A stretch of 64,000 nucleotides of DNA from Clostridiales bacterium (GTDB lineage: Bacteria > Bacillota > Clostridia > Christensenellales > Aristaeellaceae), in NCBI GenBank assembly GCA_015056145.1, contig SVGY01000010.1, positions 1 to 64,000 of the forward strand, written 5' to 3'. The position numbers and the translations under genes are program-made. Shown here in pieces: positions 15,113-22,454 of the stretch. The notes under the pieces were generated by a model. That model was not told the origin of the DNA. It saw only the letters and a program-made list of their open reading frames with translations, and ran no database searches. The stretch's first letter is position 1. Every line of letters begins with the position of its first letter.

Positions 15113-16375
15113 TCATTGCTCTGCCTTTTTTAAAAATGCTTCGGCTCTTCGCAGGCTCTCCTGAAAAACAGGCCGCAGTACCCCAAGGGCTTCCTCTGCT
15201 GTCAGCCATCGATGTTCAAACACTTCCTCTTCCTGGGTTTGTACTTCCTGTGCGCCATAGACCAACGACAGAAACAGCATGGTTTCCTTTCGGGCGTTCT
15301 CTTCCCGGAGCGGATAGGTCGATATATGGGAAAAGCCCGGCAGCAGTTCCACAAACAGCCCCGTTTCTTCGTATGTCTCCCGGAGGGCCGCCAGTTCCGG
15401 CGTCTCCCCCATTTCCCTGTGTCCCTTGGGAAAACTCCACGCACCGGAGGGACGCTGCTTCAAAACCAGGTATTTCCAGCCGTCCCCATCCCGACGGGCT
15501 GGTATGGTGCCGTAGGAACGCTGGAAGAGTGAATCTACAGCGCTGTGAAAAAACTGCTCCTGGAAATGGATCTTTTCTGCGATCTCCGCCTGATCCATTT
15601 CGATATTCTCCGGTGTCACTACCAATTTGCGCTCCGCATCGTCGCTGCGGTACACGCAGCCGCTCACACGTCCGGAAAAGGCAGAAACAGGCTCGTTAAG
15701 ACCGAGAACATAGGCATCCTGTTCTTCCCCATCCCCGCCGGGAACTCCCGGCAAAAAGCCGTAATTTACCGGATAAATCATGTCAGGATGGCGAGGGTGA
15801 GCCGAGCCCATGGGGCGGTCGATAACCACATCCACCGTTTTGCCAAGCCAATGCCAGGCAAAAGCCTTTCTGAGCAGATGGCGGATGAGGTTGTTTTTGC
15901 CTGCGGTATAGGCATTGCGGTCGTTGGGATATTTTTCAGCCAGGCGCTGCTTTTCGTTTTCATAGACCCGGGCCTGCTGTGGCACGTCGTTGAGGTAATC
16001 ACGAAAAAGGATGTAGTCCCGCCATTGGGGGCTTTGCTCCAGCACCACATGTACATGGTGATCCCGGGTATCCTCCTCCCGGCTTCCACTTACCAGGAGA
16101 AGCTCTTCAGGCCTGTTATCCCGGCTGAGCCAGAAACCAGCCTCTTCCAGTTTGACAAGCGCCTCCATCACCGGTGCAAAATCCGTTACGGCAATGGCAA
16201 TGTCGATGATGGGCTTGGATCGGATGGCCGGAATGGCCGTACTGCCCACATGTTCAATGGCAACGGCATTTTTGCCCAGCACATTGCCCAGTTTTTCAAT
16301 AGATAACCGTGCGGTGGTTTCCCAGGCCCTTTCGTGGGCGCAAAGCTGTACGGTTCCCCTCTTTAATCCAATCAT
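15113..16375 (-). CDS. GrpB - inorganic pyrophosphatase-like - NUDIX triple fusion
   Basis: A 420-aa protein of three domains. Residues 1-170: GrpB/UPF0157 nucleotidyltransferase-like fold with EHVGSTAIPAIRSKPIIDIA at 41-60. Residues 180-285: family I pyrophosphatase-like barrel with RPMGSAHPRHPDMIYPVNYG at 187-206 and DGEEQDAYVLG, keeping two of the usual acidic metal ligands. Residues 300-420: NUDIX hydrolase with box G318...E324, then REx4EETGL ending at 340, so the hydrolase centre is complete. A nucleotide or dinucleotide substrate with release and cleavage of diphosphate is plausible, but no substrate is known. Start: ATG at 16373-16375 with AGGAGG. The gene sits alone downstream of the tRNA operon terminator. 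Confidence 0.85.
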   Translation of the reverse strand: MIGLKRGTVQLCAHERAWETTARLSIEKLGNVLGKNAVAIEHVGSTAIPAIRSKPIIDIAIAVTDFAPVMEALVKLEEAGFWLSRDNRPEELLLVSGSREEDTRDHHVHVVLEQSPQWRDYILFRDYLNDVPQQARVYENEKQRLAEKYPNDRNAYTAGKNNLIRHLLRKAFAWHWLGKTVDVVIDRPMGSAHPRHPDMIYPVNYGFLPGVPGGDGEEQDAYVLGLNEPVSAFSGRVSGCVYRSDDAERKLVVTPENIEMDQAEIAEKIHFQEQFFHSAVDSLFQRSYGTIPARRDGDGWKYLVLKQRPSGAWSFPKGHREMGETPELAALRETYEETGLFVELLPGFSHISTYPLREENARKETMLFLSLVYGAQEVQTQEEEVFEHRWLTAEEALGVLRPVFQESLRRAEAFLKKAEQ

Positions 16376-16402
16376 AATCGCAACCTCCTGAAAAGAAAGC
16401 AA

Positions 16403-16432
16403 AAAACAACAAACCCACCTGTTCGGTGGGTT
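16403..16432 (-). terminator. Terminator of the tRNA operon
   Basis: On the minus strand AACCCACC pairs with GGTGGGTT (loop GAACA), followed by TGTTGTTTTTT. It lies 20 bp after the tRNA-Cys gene. Confidence 0.85.
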
Positions 16433-16451
16433 CATTCATGTAATTCAAATC

Positions 16452-16526
16452 TGGAGGTGCCATCCGGATTTGAACCGGAGAATAAAGGTTTTGCAGACCT
16501 TCGCCTTACCGCTTGGCTATGGCACC
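16452..16526 (-). tRNA. tRNA-Cys (GCA)
   Basis: A 75-nt cloverleaf including encoded CCA. Acceptor GGTGCCA pairs with TGGCACC; anticodon GCA in the loop CTGCAAA; T-arm GGTTCAAATCC. Last gene of a five-tRNA operon. Confidence 0.97.
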
Positions 16527-16531
16527 GAGTG

Positions 16532-16606
16532 TGGAGCGGTAGACGGGATTCGGACCCGCGACATCCACCTTGGCAAGGTGGCACTCTACCACTGAGCTAC
16601 TACCGC
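16532..16606 (-). tRNA. tRNA-Gly (GCC)
   Basis: A 75-nt cloverleaf with encoded CCA. Acceptor GCGGTAG pairs with CTACCGC; anticodon GCC; T-arm GGGTCCGAATCCC. Confidence 0.97.
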
Positions 16607-16612
16607 ACACTA

Positions 16613-16688
16613 TGGTGCCTTGGGGCGGAATCGAACCACCGACACGCAGATTTTCAGTCTGCTGCTCTACCGACTGAGCTACCAAGGC
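16613..16688 (-). tRNA. tRNA-Phe (GAA)
   Basis: A 76-nt cloverleaf with encoded CCA. Acceptor GCCTTGG pairs with CCAAGGC; anticodon GAA in CTGAAAA; T-arm GGTTCGATTCC. Confidence 0.97.
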
Positions 16689-16692
16689 ACAA

Positions 16693-16769
16693 TGGCGACC
16701 AAGAAGGGGCTCGAACCCTCGACCTCCAGCGTGACAGGCTGGCATTCTAACCAACTGAACTACTTGGCC
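16693..16769 (-). tRNA. tRNA-Asp (GTC)
   Basis: A 77-nt cloverleaf with encoded CCA. Acceptor GGCCAAG pairs with CTTGGTC; anticodon GTC in CTGTCAC; discriminator G, as usual for Asp. Confidence 0.97.
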
Positions 16770-16774
16770 ATATA

Positions 16775-16850
16775 TGGTGGGAACAACAGGGCTCGAACCT
16801 GTGACCCTCTGCTTGTAAGGCAGATGCTCTCCCAGCTGAGCTATGCTCCC
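16775..16850 (-). tRNA. tRNA-Val (TAC)
   Basis: A 76-nt cloverleaf with encoded CCA. Acceptor GGGAGCA pairs with TGTTCCC; anticodon TAC; first gene of the operon. Confidence 0.97.
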
Positions 16851-16879
16851 GAGCGTCGTCTCTTGCGGCGACGTGTTAT

Positions 16880-16908
16880 ATAATAACCGAAGCCGAGGAA
16901 TTTGTCAA
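16880..16908 (-). promoter_or_regulatory. Promoter of the tRNA operon
   Basis: On the minus strand TTGACA (16903-16908), 17-bp spacer, TATTAT (16880-16885), 29 bp before tRNA-Val. Confidence 0.9.
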
Positions 16909-16954
16909 CCACTTTTTTCAAATTTTTTCACTGTTTTTTTCTGGTTTTTTATCC

Positions 16955-16983
16955 TTGCACAAAAAGGGGAAATATGCTATAAT
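16955..16983 (+). promoter_or_regulatory. Promoter of the tandem GNAT gene
   Basis: TTGCAC (16955-16960), 17-bp spacer, TATAAT (16978-16983), 30 bp before the start codon. Confidence 0.85.
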
Positions 16984-17013
16984 TCACCCCAATTTTACCT
17001 GAAAGAAGGTGGC

Positions 17014-18051
17014 ATGATGCCTGCTTTGATCCGCAGCGCTCTCCCGGGCGATATTGAAAGTATCCGCCAGCTGGAAACCGAAATAGCGCTCCATCACAAC
17101 ACGATCCGGCCCGACATGTACCGTTCCCATCCAGGGCTAATGACGGAGGAATATTACCTGAATATCCTCAACGATCCCGACCGTTTTTCCTTTGTGGCCG
17201 TCAATGAGGCAGGCGAAGTGGTGGGCGTTGCCCTGTGTGGGCTCAAACGCTCGGATAACAGCTACAGCTACCGTTCTTTTCTGAGAATGTACACGAATCT
17301 CCTCTGCGTCCGCAAGGACTGCCAGCGGCAGGGCATCGGCTCTCTGCTGATGGAAGCAGTACGCCGCAAAGCTGTGGAGCTTGGCTGCTACTCCATGGAG
17401 CTGGCCGTATGGAACGGCAACAAAAAGGCCCTGTCCTTCTACCGCAGCATCGGCTATGAGCCCCAGGTCAGCCGGTTGGAAATGCTCCTTCCGGGCAAAA
17501 CCGTTGATATCAGCAATACCTGGATCCATACGCCCCGGCTCATCCTCCGCCCCTGGACGGAAGATGACCTGGAGGACTTCTTCGCCTACGCTTCTGTGCC
17601 GGGCGTAGGCGAGATGGCCGGCTGGCCCCATCACGAAACCCTGGAAACCAGCCGCATGATCCTCCGAAGCTTTATTGAGGAAAAGAACGTCTTCGCCATC
17701 CAGCACATGGAAACCGGCAAGGTGATCGGTTCCTTCGGGCTGCATTCTTCCTGGGCATCGGCTCTTCCGGAGTACGCCGGCAAGAAGATCCGGGAAATCG
17801 GCTATGTACTGGCCAAGGAATACTGGGGTCAAGGCCTTATGCCGGAAGCCGTGCGTGCCATTATCCCCTACTGCTTCAACGCCCTGCGGCTGGATGCCAT
17901 TACCGTGGCTCACTTTGCCGACAACCACCAGTCCCGCCGTGTCATCGAAAAAAGCGGCTTTACCTTTCACAGCGATGGCATATTTGATGCCGGCCAGCTG
18001 GGCAAGCAGCTCCCGGAAAAGAAGTATATCCTTCTCCGGGAGAACTATTGA
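17014..18051 (+). CDS. Tandem GNAT acetyltransferase (two domains)
   Basis: A 345-aa protein with two GNAT folds. The N-terminal one (residues about 5-160) carries the acetyl-CoA loop RQGIGS and a YRSIGY motif; the C-terminal one (about 170-345) is RimJ/RimL-like, starting TPRLILRPWTEDDL and holding YWGQGLMPEAV and the NHQSRRVIEKSGF motif. Both CoA loops look intact, so both halves may act. Targets, a small molecule or protein N-terminus, are unknown. Two adjacent ATGs (17014 and 17017) follow GAAAGAAGG; the second has the better spacing. Confidence 0.85.
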   Translation: MMPALIRSALPGDIESIRQLETEIALHHNTIRPDMYRSHPGLMTEEYYLNILNDPDRFSFVAVNEAGEVVGVALCGLKRSDNSYSYRSFLRMYTNLLCVRKDCQRQGIGSLLMEAVRRKAVELGCYSMELAVWNGNKKALSFYRSIGYEPQVSRLEMLLPGKTVDISNTWIHTPRLILRPWTEDDLEDFFAYASVPGVGEMAGWPHHETLETSRMILRSFIEEKNVFAIQHMETGKVIGSFGLHSSWASALPEYAGKKIREIGYVLAKEYWGQGLMPEAVRAIIPYCFNALRLDAITVAHFADNHQSRRVIEKSGFTFHSDGIFDAGQLGKQLPEKKYILLRENY

Positions 18052-18069
18052 TCCCGTCCGCATTCACGG

Positions 18070-18327
18070 TCACGGCATTTCGGCCTGAAGGGTTTGCAGG
18101 TGGAGAATTTCGTCCTCCACATGGCGGAAAAACTCGCTGAGCGGCATCCCCAGCGCCGCAGCTATTTTCCAGAGTGTAGATACATTGGGATTCTTCCGGC
18201 CGCTTTCGATCATGGCAAGATGGCTGCGTGCAATGCCGCTCAGTCCGGAAAGCACTTCCTGGGACAGGCCCCTTTCCATGCGAAGCCTCCCGATGACCTG
18301 CCCGGTGATTTTGCTGTTGTAATTCAT
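18070..18327 (-). CDS. Xre-family HTH transcriptional regulator
   Basis: An 85-aa single-domain regulator: lambda-repressor-type HTH at residues about 8-62 (RLRMERGLSQEVLSGLSGIA, then HLAMIESGRKNPNVSTLWKI) and a short C-terminal tail. The ATG at 18325-18327 follows AAAGGAG at 9 nt. It is convergent with the GNAT gene and divergent from the lipoprotein gene, which it might control; no clear operator was found. Confidence 0.85.
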   Translation of the reverse strand: MNYNSKITGQVIGRLRMERGLSQEVLSGLSGIARSHLAMIESGRKNPNVSTLWKIAAALGMPLSEFFRHVEDEILHLQTLQAEMP

Positions 18328-18467
18328 AAGAACATGCTCCTTTCTGAAGGAATCCTCCTTCATAGAAGGGCATGTTTTTTTCACGAAACTGTCTGCGATG
18401 GTAGACAAAACAACAGCAGGAAAAGCGCATCATATATGAAAAGCAAAACCGAAAGGGAGGTTTTCAT

Positions 18468-18893
18468 ATGAAGAAACTTGCATTTCTTGCGGCGCTTCTG
18501 ATGGCAGTGGCGGGTTGTATTCCTGCCTGCGCCGAAGCAGAGCTGGCATCCCTCAGCGACGATGCATTGCTGGCATTGCTGGATTCGGTTCAGCAGGAGA
18601 TCATCCAACGTGGCATTGCAAAATCTGCACTGTTGCCCGCCGGCAACTACATCGGCGGGCGGGATCTTCCGGTGGGCGGATATGTGCTCGCATCCGTTGA
18701 AAACGGCGGAGATTCGGGATGCATTGAGTTATACGGCCTCCGGGATGAAGAGGGAGACCGGGACGACATCCTTTATGAGTTTCTCGATAATGAAAAAAGC
18801 TATTCATTCTACGTCTACCTGGAGGAAGGCTACGAACTGATCCTCCCCTTCCCCTTCCATGCGACCATCTCCAACGGAATCATGTTCAACTGA
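18468..18893 (+). CDS. Small secreted lipoprotein-like protein
   Basis: A 141-aa protein with a signal peptide (MKKLAFLAALLMAVAGC) whose VAGC fits a lipobox, so C17 is probably lipidated; a signal peptidase I site after ACAEA is the alternative. The mature part has a helix (SDDALLALLDSVQQEIIQRG) followed by a beta domain with LPAGNYIGGRDLPVGGYVL, a motif common in small secreted proteins of gut Clostridia with no known role. GGGAGG precedes the ATG. Confidence 0.75.
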   Translation: MKKLAFLAALLMAVAGCIPACAEAELASLSDDALLALLDSVQQEIIQRGIAKSALLPAGNYIGGRDLPVGGYVLASVENGGDSGCIELYGLRDEEGDRDDILYEFLDNEKSYSFYVYLEEGYELILPFPFHATISNGIMFN

Positions 18894-18897
18894 AAAA

Positions 18898-18931
18898 GAC
18901 GGGTACTGTGAAAAGGATCACAGTACCCGTC
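18898..18931 (+). terminator. Terminator hairpin copy 1
   Basis: GACGGGTACTGTG pairs perfectly with CACAGTACCCGTC, loop of 8; preceded by an A run but no T run follows. The same 34 bases recur at 19094-19127. Confidence 0.8.
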
Positions 18932-19093
18932 AGCTTGTCGAAAAACCTCATTCTTGTCAGTCAAAGCCGCAAATCTTGCACCTTCGGTGCTCGCTGTGCT
19001 TTCTTGGAAGTGCTGCGGCACAAGGAATGTGGGCTCTGCCCACACCCGGCAGGGGGATGATCCCCCTGCACCCTGCGCATTTTTTGACAGCCA
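18932..19093. other. Non-coding filler between two identical terminator hairpins
   Basis: About 160 bp with several short inverted repeats (for example CAGGGGGATGATCCCCCTG at 19051-19069 and the GCACC...GGTGC hairpin near 18977) and no convincing gene. It looks like a small repetitive element that split and duplicated a terminator. Confidence 0.5.
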
Positions 19094-19127
19094 GACGGGT
19101 ACTGTGAAAAGGATCACAGTACCCGTC
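19094..19127. terminator. Terminator hairpin copy 2
   Basis: Identical to 18898-18931 over 34 bases and followed by TTTT, so this copy can end transcription from the left. Confidence 0.88.
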
Positions 19128-19139
19128 TTTTGCTGTAGC

Positions 19140-19784
19140 TTATTCGCAAATGTTCATCACCATTACCGGCGGCCGCTGGTTCATGTCATCCACCGTAAGG
19201 CGCAGCATGGGACAGGGCTCGTTTTTGGTTCCGGTCAGCTCAAGGAAATCATCCACCGGCTGGATGGGCATTTCTTCGTTGTATTTTGTGCGGTAATGCA
19301 TGGGAATGGTAAGGGTAGGCTTAAGCAGCTTCATTACAGAAACGGCCTGCTGAGGATCGATGGTATAGTAGCCGCCCACAGGAATCAGAAGCACATCCGG
19401 CTTGCCGATGGCCTTACTCTGCGCCGCATCAGGAATATGGCCAAGATCGCCGCAATGAACAATGCGCAGGCCCTCCACCTCGTATACAAAGATCAGGTTA
19501 TCACCACGCCGGGTTCCTTTTTCGCCGTCGTGCCAGGTGGGAATGGCGGTGAGGCGCACATCATCCGCAGGGCGATGCTTTCCGGCCTTATCGATAACAA
19601 AGGGATTCCCCGCTATGCAGGAAAGACCGTCGTGGTCATGATGGTGGTGGCTGATGGTACACACATCTGCGGGGATGCTCCTTTTGGGAAAGGAATAGAA
19701 CTCCCCGTAAGGGTCGGCGGTGATGACGGTTCCGGCCTCGGTGGTCATACGGAAGAAAGCGTGGCCTAAGTATTCAAGCAGCAT
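19140..19784 (-). CDS. MBL-fold metal-dependent hydrolase (UlaG-like)
   Basis: A 214-aa single-domain metallo-beta-lactamase-fold protein. The metal motif is SHHHHDHDG (residues about 45-53), with further ligands at GDLGHIP and the C-terminal PMHYRTKY. This fits the short UlaG/YycJ-like 'MBL fold metal-dependent hydrolase' group acting on phosphoesters or lactones; the substrate is unknown. The ATG at 19782-19784 follows AAAGGAGA and overlaps the gene upstream by 19 bp, so the three genes 20732-19140 form one operon. Confidence 0.85.
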   Translation of the reverse strand: MLLEYLGHAFFRMTTEAGTVITADPYGEFYSFPKRSIPADVCTISHHHHDHDGLSCIAGNPFVIDKAGKHRPADDVRLTAIPTWHDGEKGTRRGDNLIFVYEVEGLRIVHCGDLGHIPDAAQSKAIGKPDVLLIPVGGYYTIDPQQAVSVMKLLKPTLTIPMHYRTKYNEEMPIQPVDDFLELTGTKNEPCPMLRLTVDDMNQRPPVMVMNICE

Positions 19785-20308
19785 GGAAAATCTCCTTTCT
19801 TCAAGAGGGCAGCGGCAAGAAGTCTGCCGCCAAGGTACGGGAGCGGCATGTGCCGACGCAGCAAAGCGGAGCATTCGGACAGAAGATCCACAGGGGCTGC
19901 GTCATCATAAAGCTTTGGATAGGAAAGCATTTTCAGAATGCGCCGGTTCAGGTTCATGGGTTGATGTTCCAATTGCGCCGGATGGTTCAGCAGCAACCGG
20001 CACAGGGAATATGCAGGAAAAAGCCGGTAATCCTCAGGAAATGCATAGCTTGCAGCATCGACAGTCTCTGAAAGGCTTCGATAGCTTGCCAGAGAAAGAT
20101 CCACCATAAATAGCCGGGTCGTTTCATCCACGGTGGCACAAAGGCCGAGCTCCTCCAGGCCTTGCAGTTCAAGCCCGGAAACATCCGTCTTTCTGGGCAG
20201 ATCGCATACCCAGATGGCCTCGTCCCCGGCGCAAACCCTGAGAAAGCAAGGGGCAATTTCTTTCAGAAGGCCATGAGCCTGGCGCTGAAGGGAAAAAAGA
20301 TCAACCAT
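19766..20308 (-). CDS. Hypothetical protein in DUF1934-MBL operon
   Basis: A 180-aa protein beginning MVDLFSLQRQAHGLLKEIAP. It has mixed helices and strands, two Cys near the end, and no signal peptide. I do not recognise the family. Its start overlaps the DUF1934 stop by 8 bp and its end overlaps the MBL gene, showing tight translational coupling. Confidence 0.65.
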   Translation of the reverse strand: MVDLFSLQRQAHGLLKEIAPCFLRVCAGDEAIWVCDLPRKTDVSGLELQGLEELGLCATVDETTRLFMVDLSLASYRSLSETVDAASYAFPEDYRLFPAYSLCRLLLNHPAQLEHQPMNLNRRILKMLSYPKLYDDAAPVDLLSECSALLRRHMPLPYLGGRLLAAALLKKGDFPCCLNT

Positions 20309-20732
20309 TGTGAGCAAACATGGTGATGGACATTTCATGGGTGGCTGCAAACTGGCCTCCGATATCCATCTGGTAACTGAGGGCAATGGAGCCGCCGTTT
20401 TCGGACAGTTCCCACTTGAGACGGTTGCAGAATACCGCCAGTTCCATGGTGCCGTAGGGGGTAAAGTACTGCCCCTCATAACGGCCGCCACGGGTAAAGA
20501 TCATCTGGGTGGAATAATCTCCTTCCCGGTTCATAATCATGGAATCGCCTTCAAGAATAAGGCTTACATGCTGGGCGGGAAGGTTTTCATCCAGAGTCTC
20601 GTCGTAATCCACGGTGTACTTTTCTCCCTGGATGGAAAGCGTGCCGTAGGTAATCATGGTAACTGGCTCATCGGCCTCATTATCCCTGTATGCGTTGGAA
20701 TTGAGGGTAATCAATACGGGGATTTTCTGCAT
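20301..20732 (-). CDS. DUF1934 (YwiB-like) beta-barrel protein
   Basis: A 143-aa protein of the DUF1934/YwiB family, a lipocalin-like beta-barrel: MITYGTLSIQGEKYTVDYDE, then SMIMNREGDYSTQMIFTRGG and a final strand FAATHEMSITM. The cellular role is unknown. The ATG at 20730-20732 follows AAGAGGTGG. Its promoter must lie in the 77-bp divergent gap shared with ispE. Confidence 0.85.
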   Translation of the reverse strand: MQKIPVLITLNSNAYRDNEADEPVTMITYGTLSIQGEKYTVDYDETLDENLPAQHVSLILEGDSMIMNREGDYSTQMIFTRGGRYEGQYFTPYGTMELAVFCNRLKWELSENGGSIALSYQMDIGGQFAATHEMSITMFAHNG

Positions 20733-20765
20733 AAAAAACCACCTCTTAACGGCTTTGGAAAAACC

Positions 20766-20774
20766 TGCTATAAT
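20766..20774 (+). promoter_or_regulatory. Extended -10 promoter of ispE
   Basis: TGCTATAAT (TGnTATAAT) 35 bp before the ispE ATG; no clear -35. Confidence 0.7.
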
Positions 20775-20809
20775 AGGATAACTATATCACACAAAAGGGG
20801 TTGGATGCA

Positions 20810-21724
20810 ATGCTTTGCCTTGAGGCCCGGGCCAAGATCAACTGGACGCTGGATATCACCGGCAGGCGGGAGGACGGTTATCACCTGATGGATATGCTGA
20901 TGCAGTCCGTAAGCCTTCACGATACGCTCTGGCTGGAGGAGGACGAACTTCTCAGCCTTCACAGCGCAGGCGGAAACGTGGTCAGCGAGGCGGGAAGCCG
21001 CAGGGAAAGCGCAGCGCCGGTACCCTTCGACGAAAAAAACCTGGTCATCAAGGCCGCAAGGGCTTTGCAAAAGTACACAGGTAAAGCATATGGCGCAAAG
21101 ATCACCCTGCAGAAGGGAATCCCCTCCGGGGCAGGCATGGGTGGCGGCAGCGCAGATGCTGCTGCGGCGTTGGTGGGCCTGAACAGTCTCTGGCAGCTGG
21201 GGCTTACCCTGGATGAACTTAAGAAAATCGGCCTGACGCTGGGGGCAGATGTACCTTTCATGCTCACCGGCGGTCTTGCCCGGGTCAGCGGCATCGGGGA
21301 GATTATCCGGCCCATCGACAATCCGCCGGAAATTTGGCTGACTCTTTGGCAACCCTGCGATGGGCTCAGCACCGGAGAAATCTTTTTCGGCTTTGATTCC
21401 ACCCCGCCTGGCAAGGTGCTGCATCCCCGAAACAGCCAGGCAGAACAGGCGCTGTGCCAGCGAGACCTGTCCAGGCTGTGTGCGGCCATGGAAAACGTTC
21501 TCCAGCCCGTCAGCGTGGAAAAACGGCCTGAAATCGCCCGTTCCATCCAGCAGCTGAAGGCTAACCCGGGTTGCCATGGCGCAATGATGACGGGCAGCGG
21601 CTCGGTGGTTTATGGCGTGTTTGATACTCAGGCGGATGCCGTTGCCGCCCTGGATACGCTCCGGGCCGAGAAAGGCTTCACCGCTGTAACCCATAGTGCA
21701 GCACAGGGCATACTGCAAGTATGA
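20810..21724 (+). CDS. ispE: 4-(cytidine 5'-diphospho)-2-C-methyl-D-erythritol kinase
   Basis: A 304-aa GHMP kinase that phosphorylates CDP-ME with ATP in the MEP isoprenoid pathway. It starts with EARAKINWTLDITGRREDGY, the IspE N-terminal substrate signature, and has the GHMP ATP loop PSGAGMGGGSADAAA at about 105-119; the C-terminal GSGSVVYGVF motif is present. Start ATG at 20810 after AAAAGGGG; an in-frame TTG at 20801 is unlikely. Confidence 0.95.
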   Translation: MLCLEARAKINWTLDITGRREDGYHLMDMLMQSVSLHDTLWLEEDELLSLHSAGGNVVSEAGSRRESAAPVPFDEKNLVIKAARALQKYTGKAYGAKITLQKGIPSGAGMGGGSADAAAALVGLNSLWQLGLTLDELKKIGLTLGADVPFMLTGGLARVSGIGEIIRPIDNPPEIWLTLWQPCDGLSTGEIFFGFDSTPPGKVLHPRNSQAEQALCQRDLSRLCAAMENVLQPVSVEKRPEIARSIQQLKANPGCHGAMMTGSGSVVYGVFDTQADAVAALDTLRAEKGFTAVTHSAAQGILQV

Positions 21725-21761
21725 ACGAACTGTGTCAAAAGCCTGAATATATAGATATTGC

Positions 21762-21789
21762 TTGCATTCCGGCTGTAACGTGGTATAAT
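21762..21789 (+). promoter_or_regulatory. Promoter of the cyclophilin gene
   Basis: TTGCAT (21762-21767), 16-bp spacer, TATAAT (21784-21789). Confidence 0.75.
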
Positions 21790-21865
21790 TTAGGTGGTTT
21801 TTCTGTATTGTGAAAAACCGCTGCAGAAGATAGCAAATTCATCAAGATAGAAAGAAGGAAAGAAA

Positions 21866-22378
21866 ATGAATCCTGTTTTTACCATCAAAATGCAAAACGG
21901 CGGCGTAATGACCGGCGAACTCTATCCCGAAATCGCCCCCGAGAGCGTGGGAAACTTTGTGGAGCTGGCAAACAAGGGCTTCTATGACGGCCTCATTTTC
22001 CACCGCTGCATCCCCGGCTTCATGATCCAGGGCGGCTGCCCCCTGGGCAGAGGTACCGGCGGCCCCGGCTACTCCATCAAGGGCGAATTTGCCGCCAACG
22101 GCATCAAGAACGATCTCAAGCACACCCACGGCGTTCTGAGCATGGCCCGCAGCGCCCGCAACGACAGCGCAGGCTCCCAGTTCTTCATCATGACCAGCGT
22201 CAGCCCCCATCTGGATGGCCAGTACGCTGCCTTTGGCAAGGTTTTGGAGGGACAGCAGGTGGCCGATCAAATTGTGGCTCAGAAGACCGACTGGTCCGAC
22301 CGTCCTTTGGAGCCCCAGGTGATCGAGTCCATCCGTGTGGAAACCAACGGCGTTGAGTATCCCTTTACAAAGCTCTGA
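21866..22378 (+). CDS. Cyclophilin-type peptidyl-prolyl cis-trans isomerase
   Basis: A 170-aa cytoplasmic cyclophilin that isomerises Xaa-Pro bonds during protein folding. It has IFHRCIPGFMIQGGCP (catalytic Arg in FHR), GSQFFIM and HLDGQYAAFGKV, the usual binding-site motifs. No signal peptide. The ribosome site AAGAAGGAAAG precedes the ATG; the gene has its own promoter and terminator. Confidence 0.95.
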   Translation: MNPVFTIKMQNGGVMTGELYPEIAPESVGNFVELANKGFYDGLIFHRCIPGFMIQGGCPLGRGTGGPGYSIKGEFAANGIKNDLKHTHGVLSMARSARNDSAGSQFFIMTSVSPHLDGQYAAFGKVLEGQQVADQIVAQKTDWSDRPLEPQVIESIRVETNGVEYPFTKL

Positions 22379-22387
22379 TTCACTCTC

Positions 22388-22431
22388 CATGCGGCGGAAG
22401 GGGTAAGCCCCTTTGCGCCGCATGTTCTATT
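22388..22431 (+). terminator. Terminator after the cyclophilin gene
   Basis: CATGCGGC pairs with GCCGCATG, with an inner AAGGGG/CCCCTT stem, followed by TTCTATTTT. Confidence 0.85.
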
Positions 22432-22454
22432 TTAGCTGAAAGTTGGGAATTGCC

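Noticed and set aside
18898..19127. Insertion sequence
   Set aside because: There is no transposase and the block is only about 160 bp; kept as a repeat-type finding instead.
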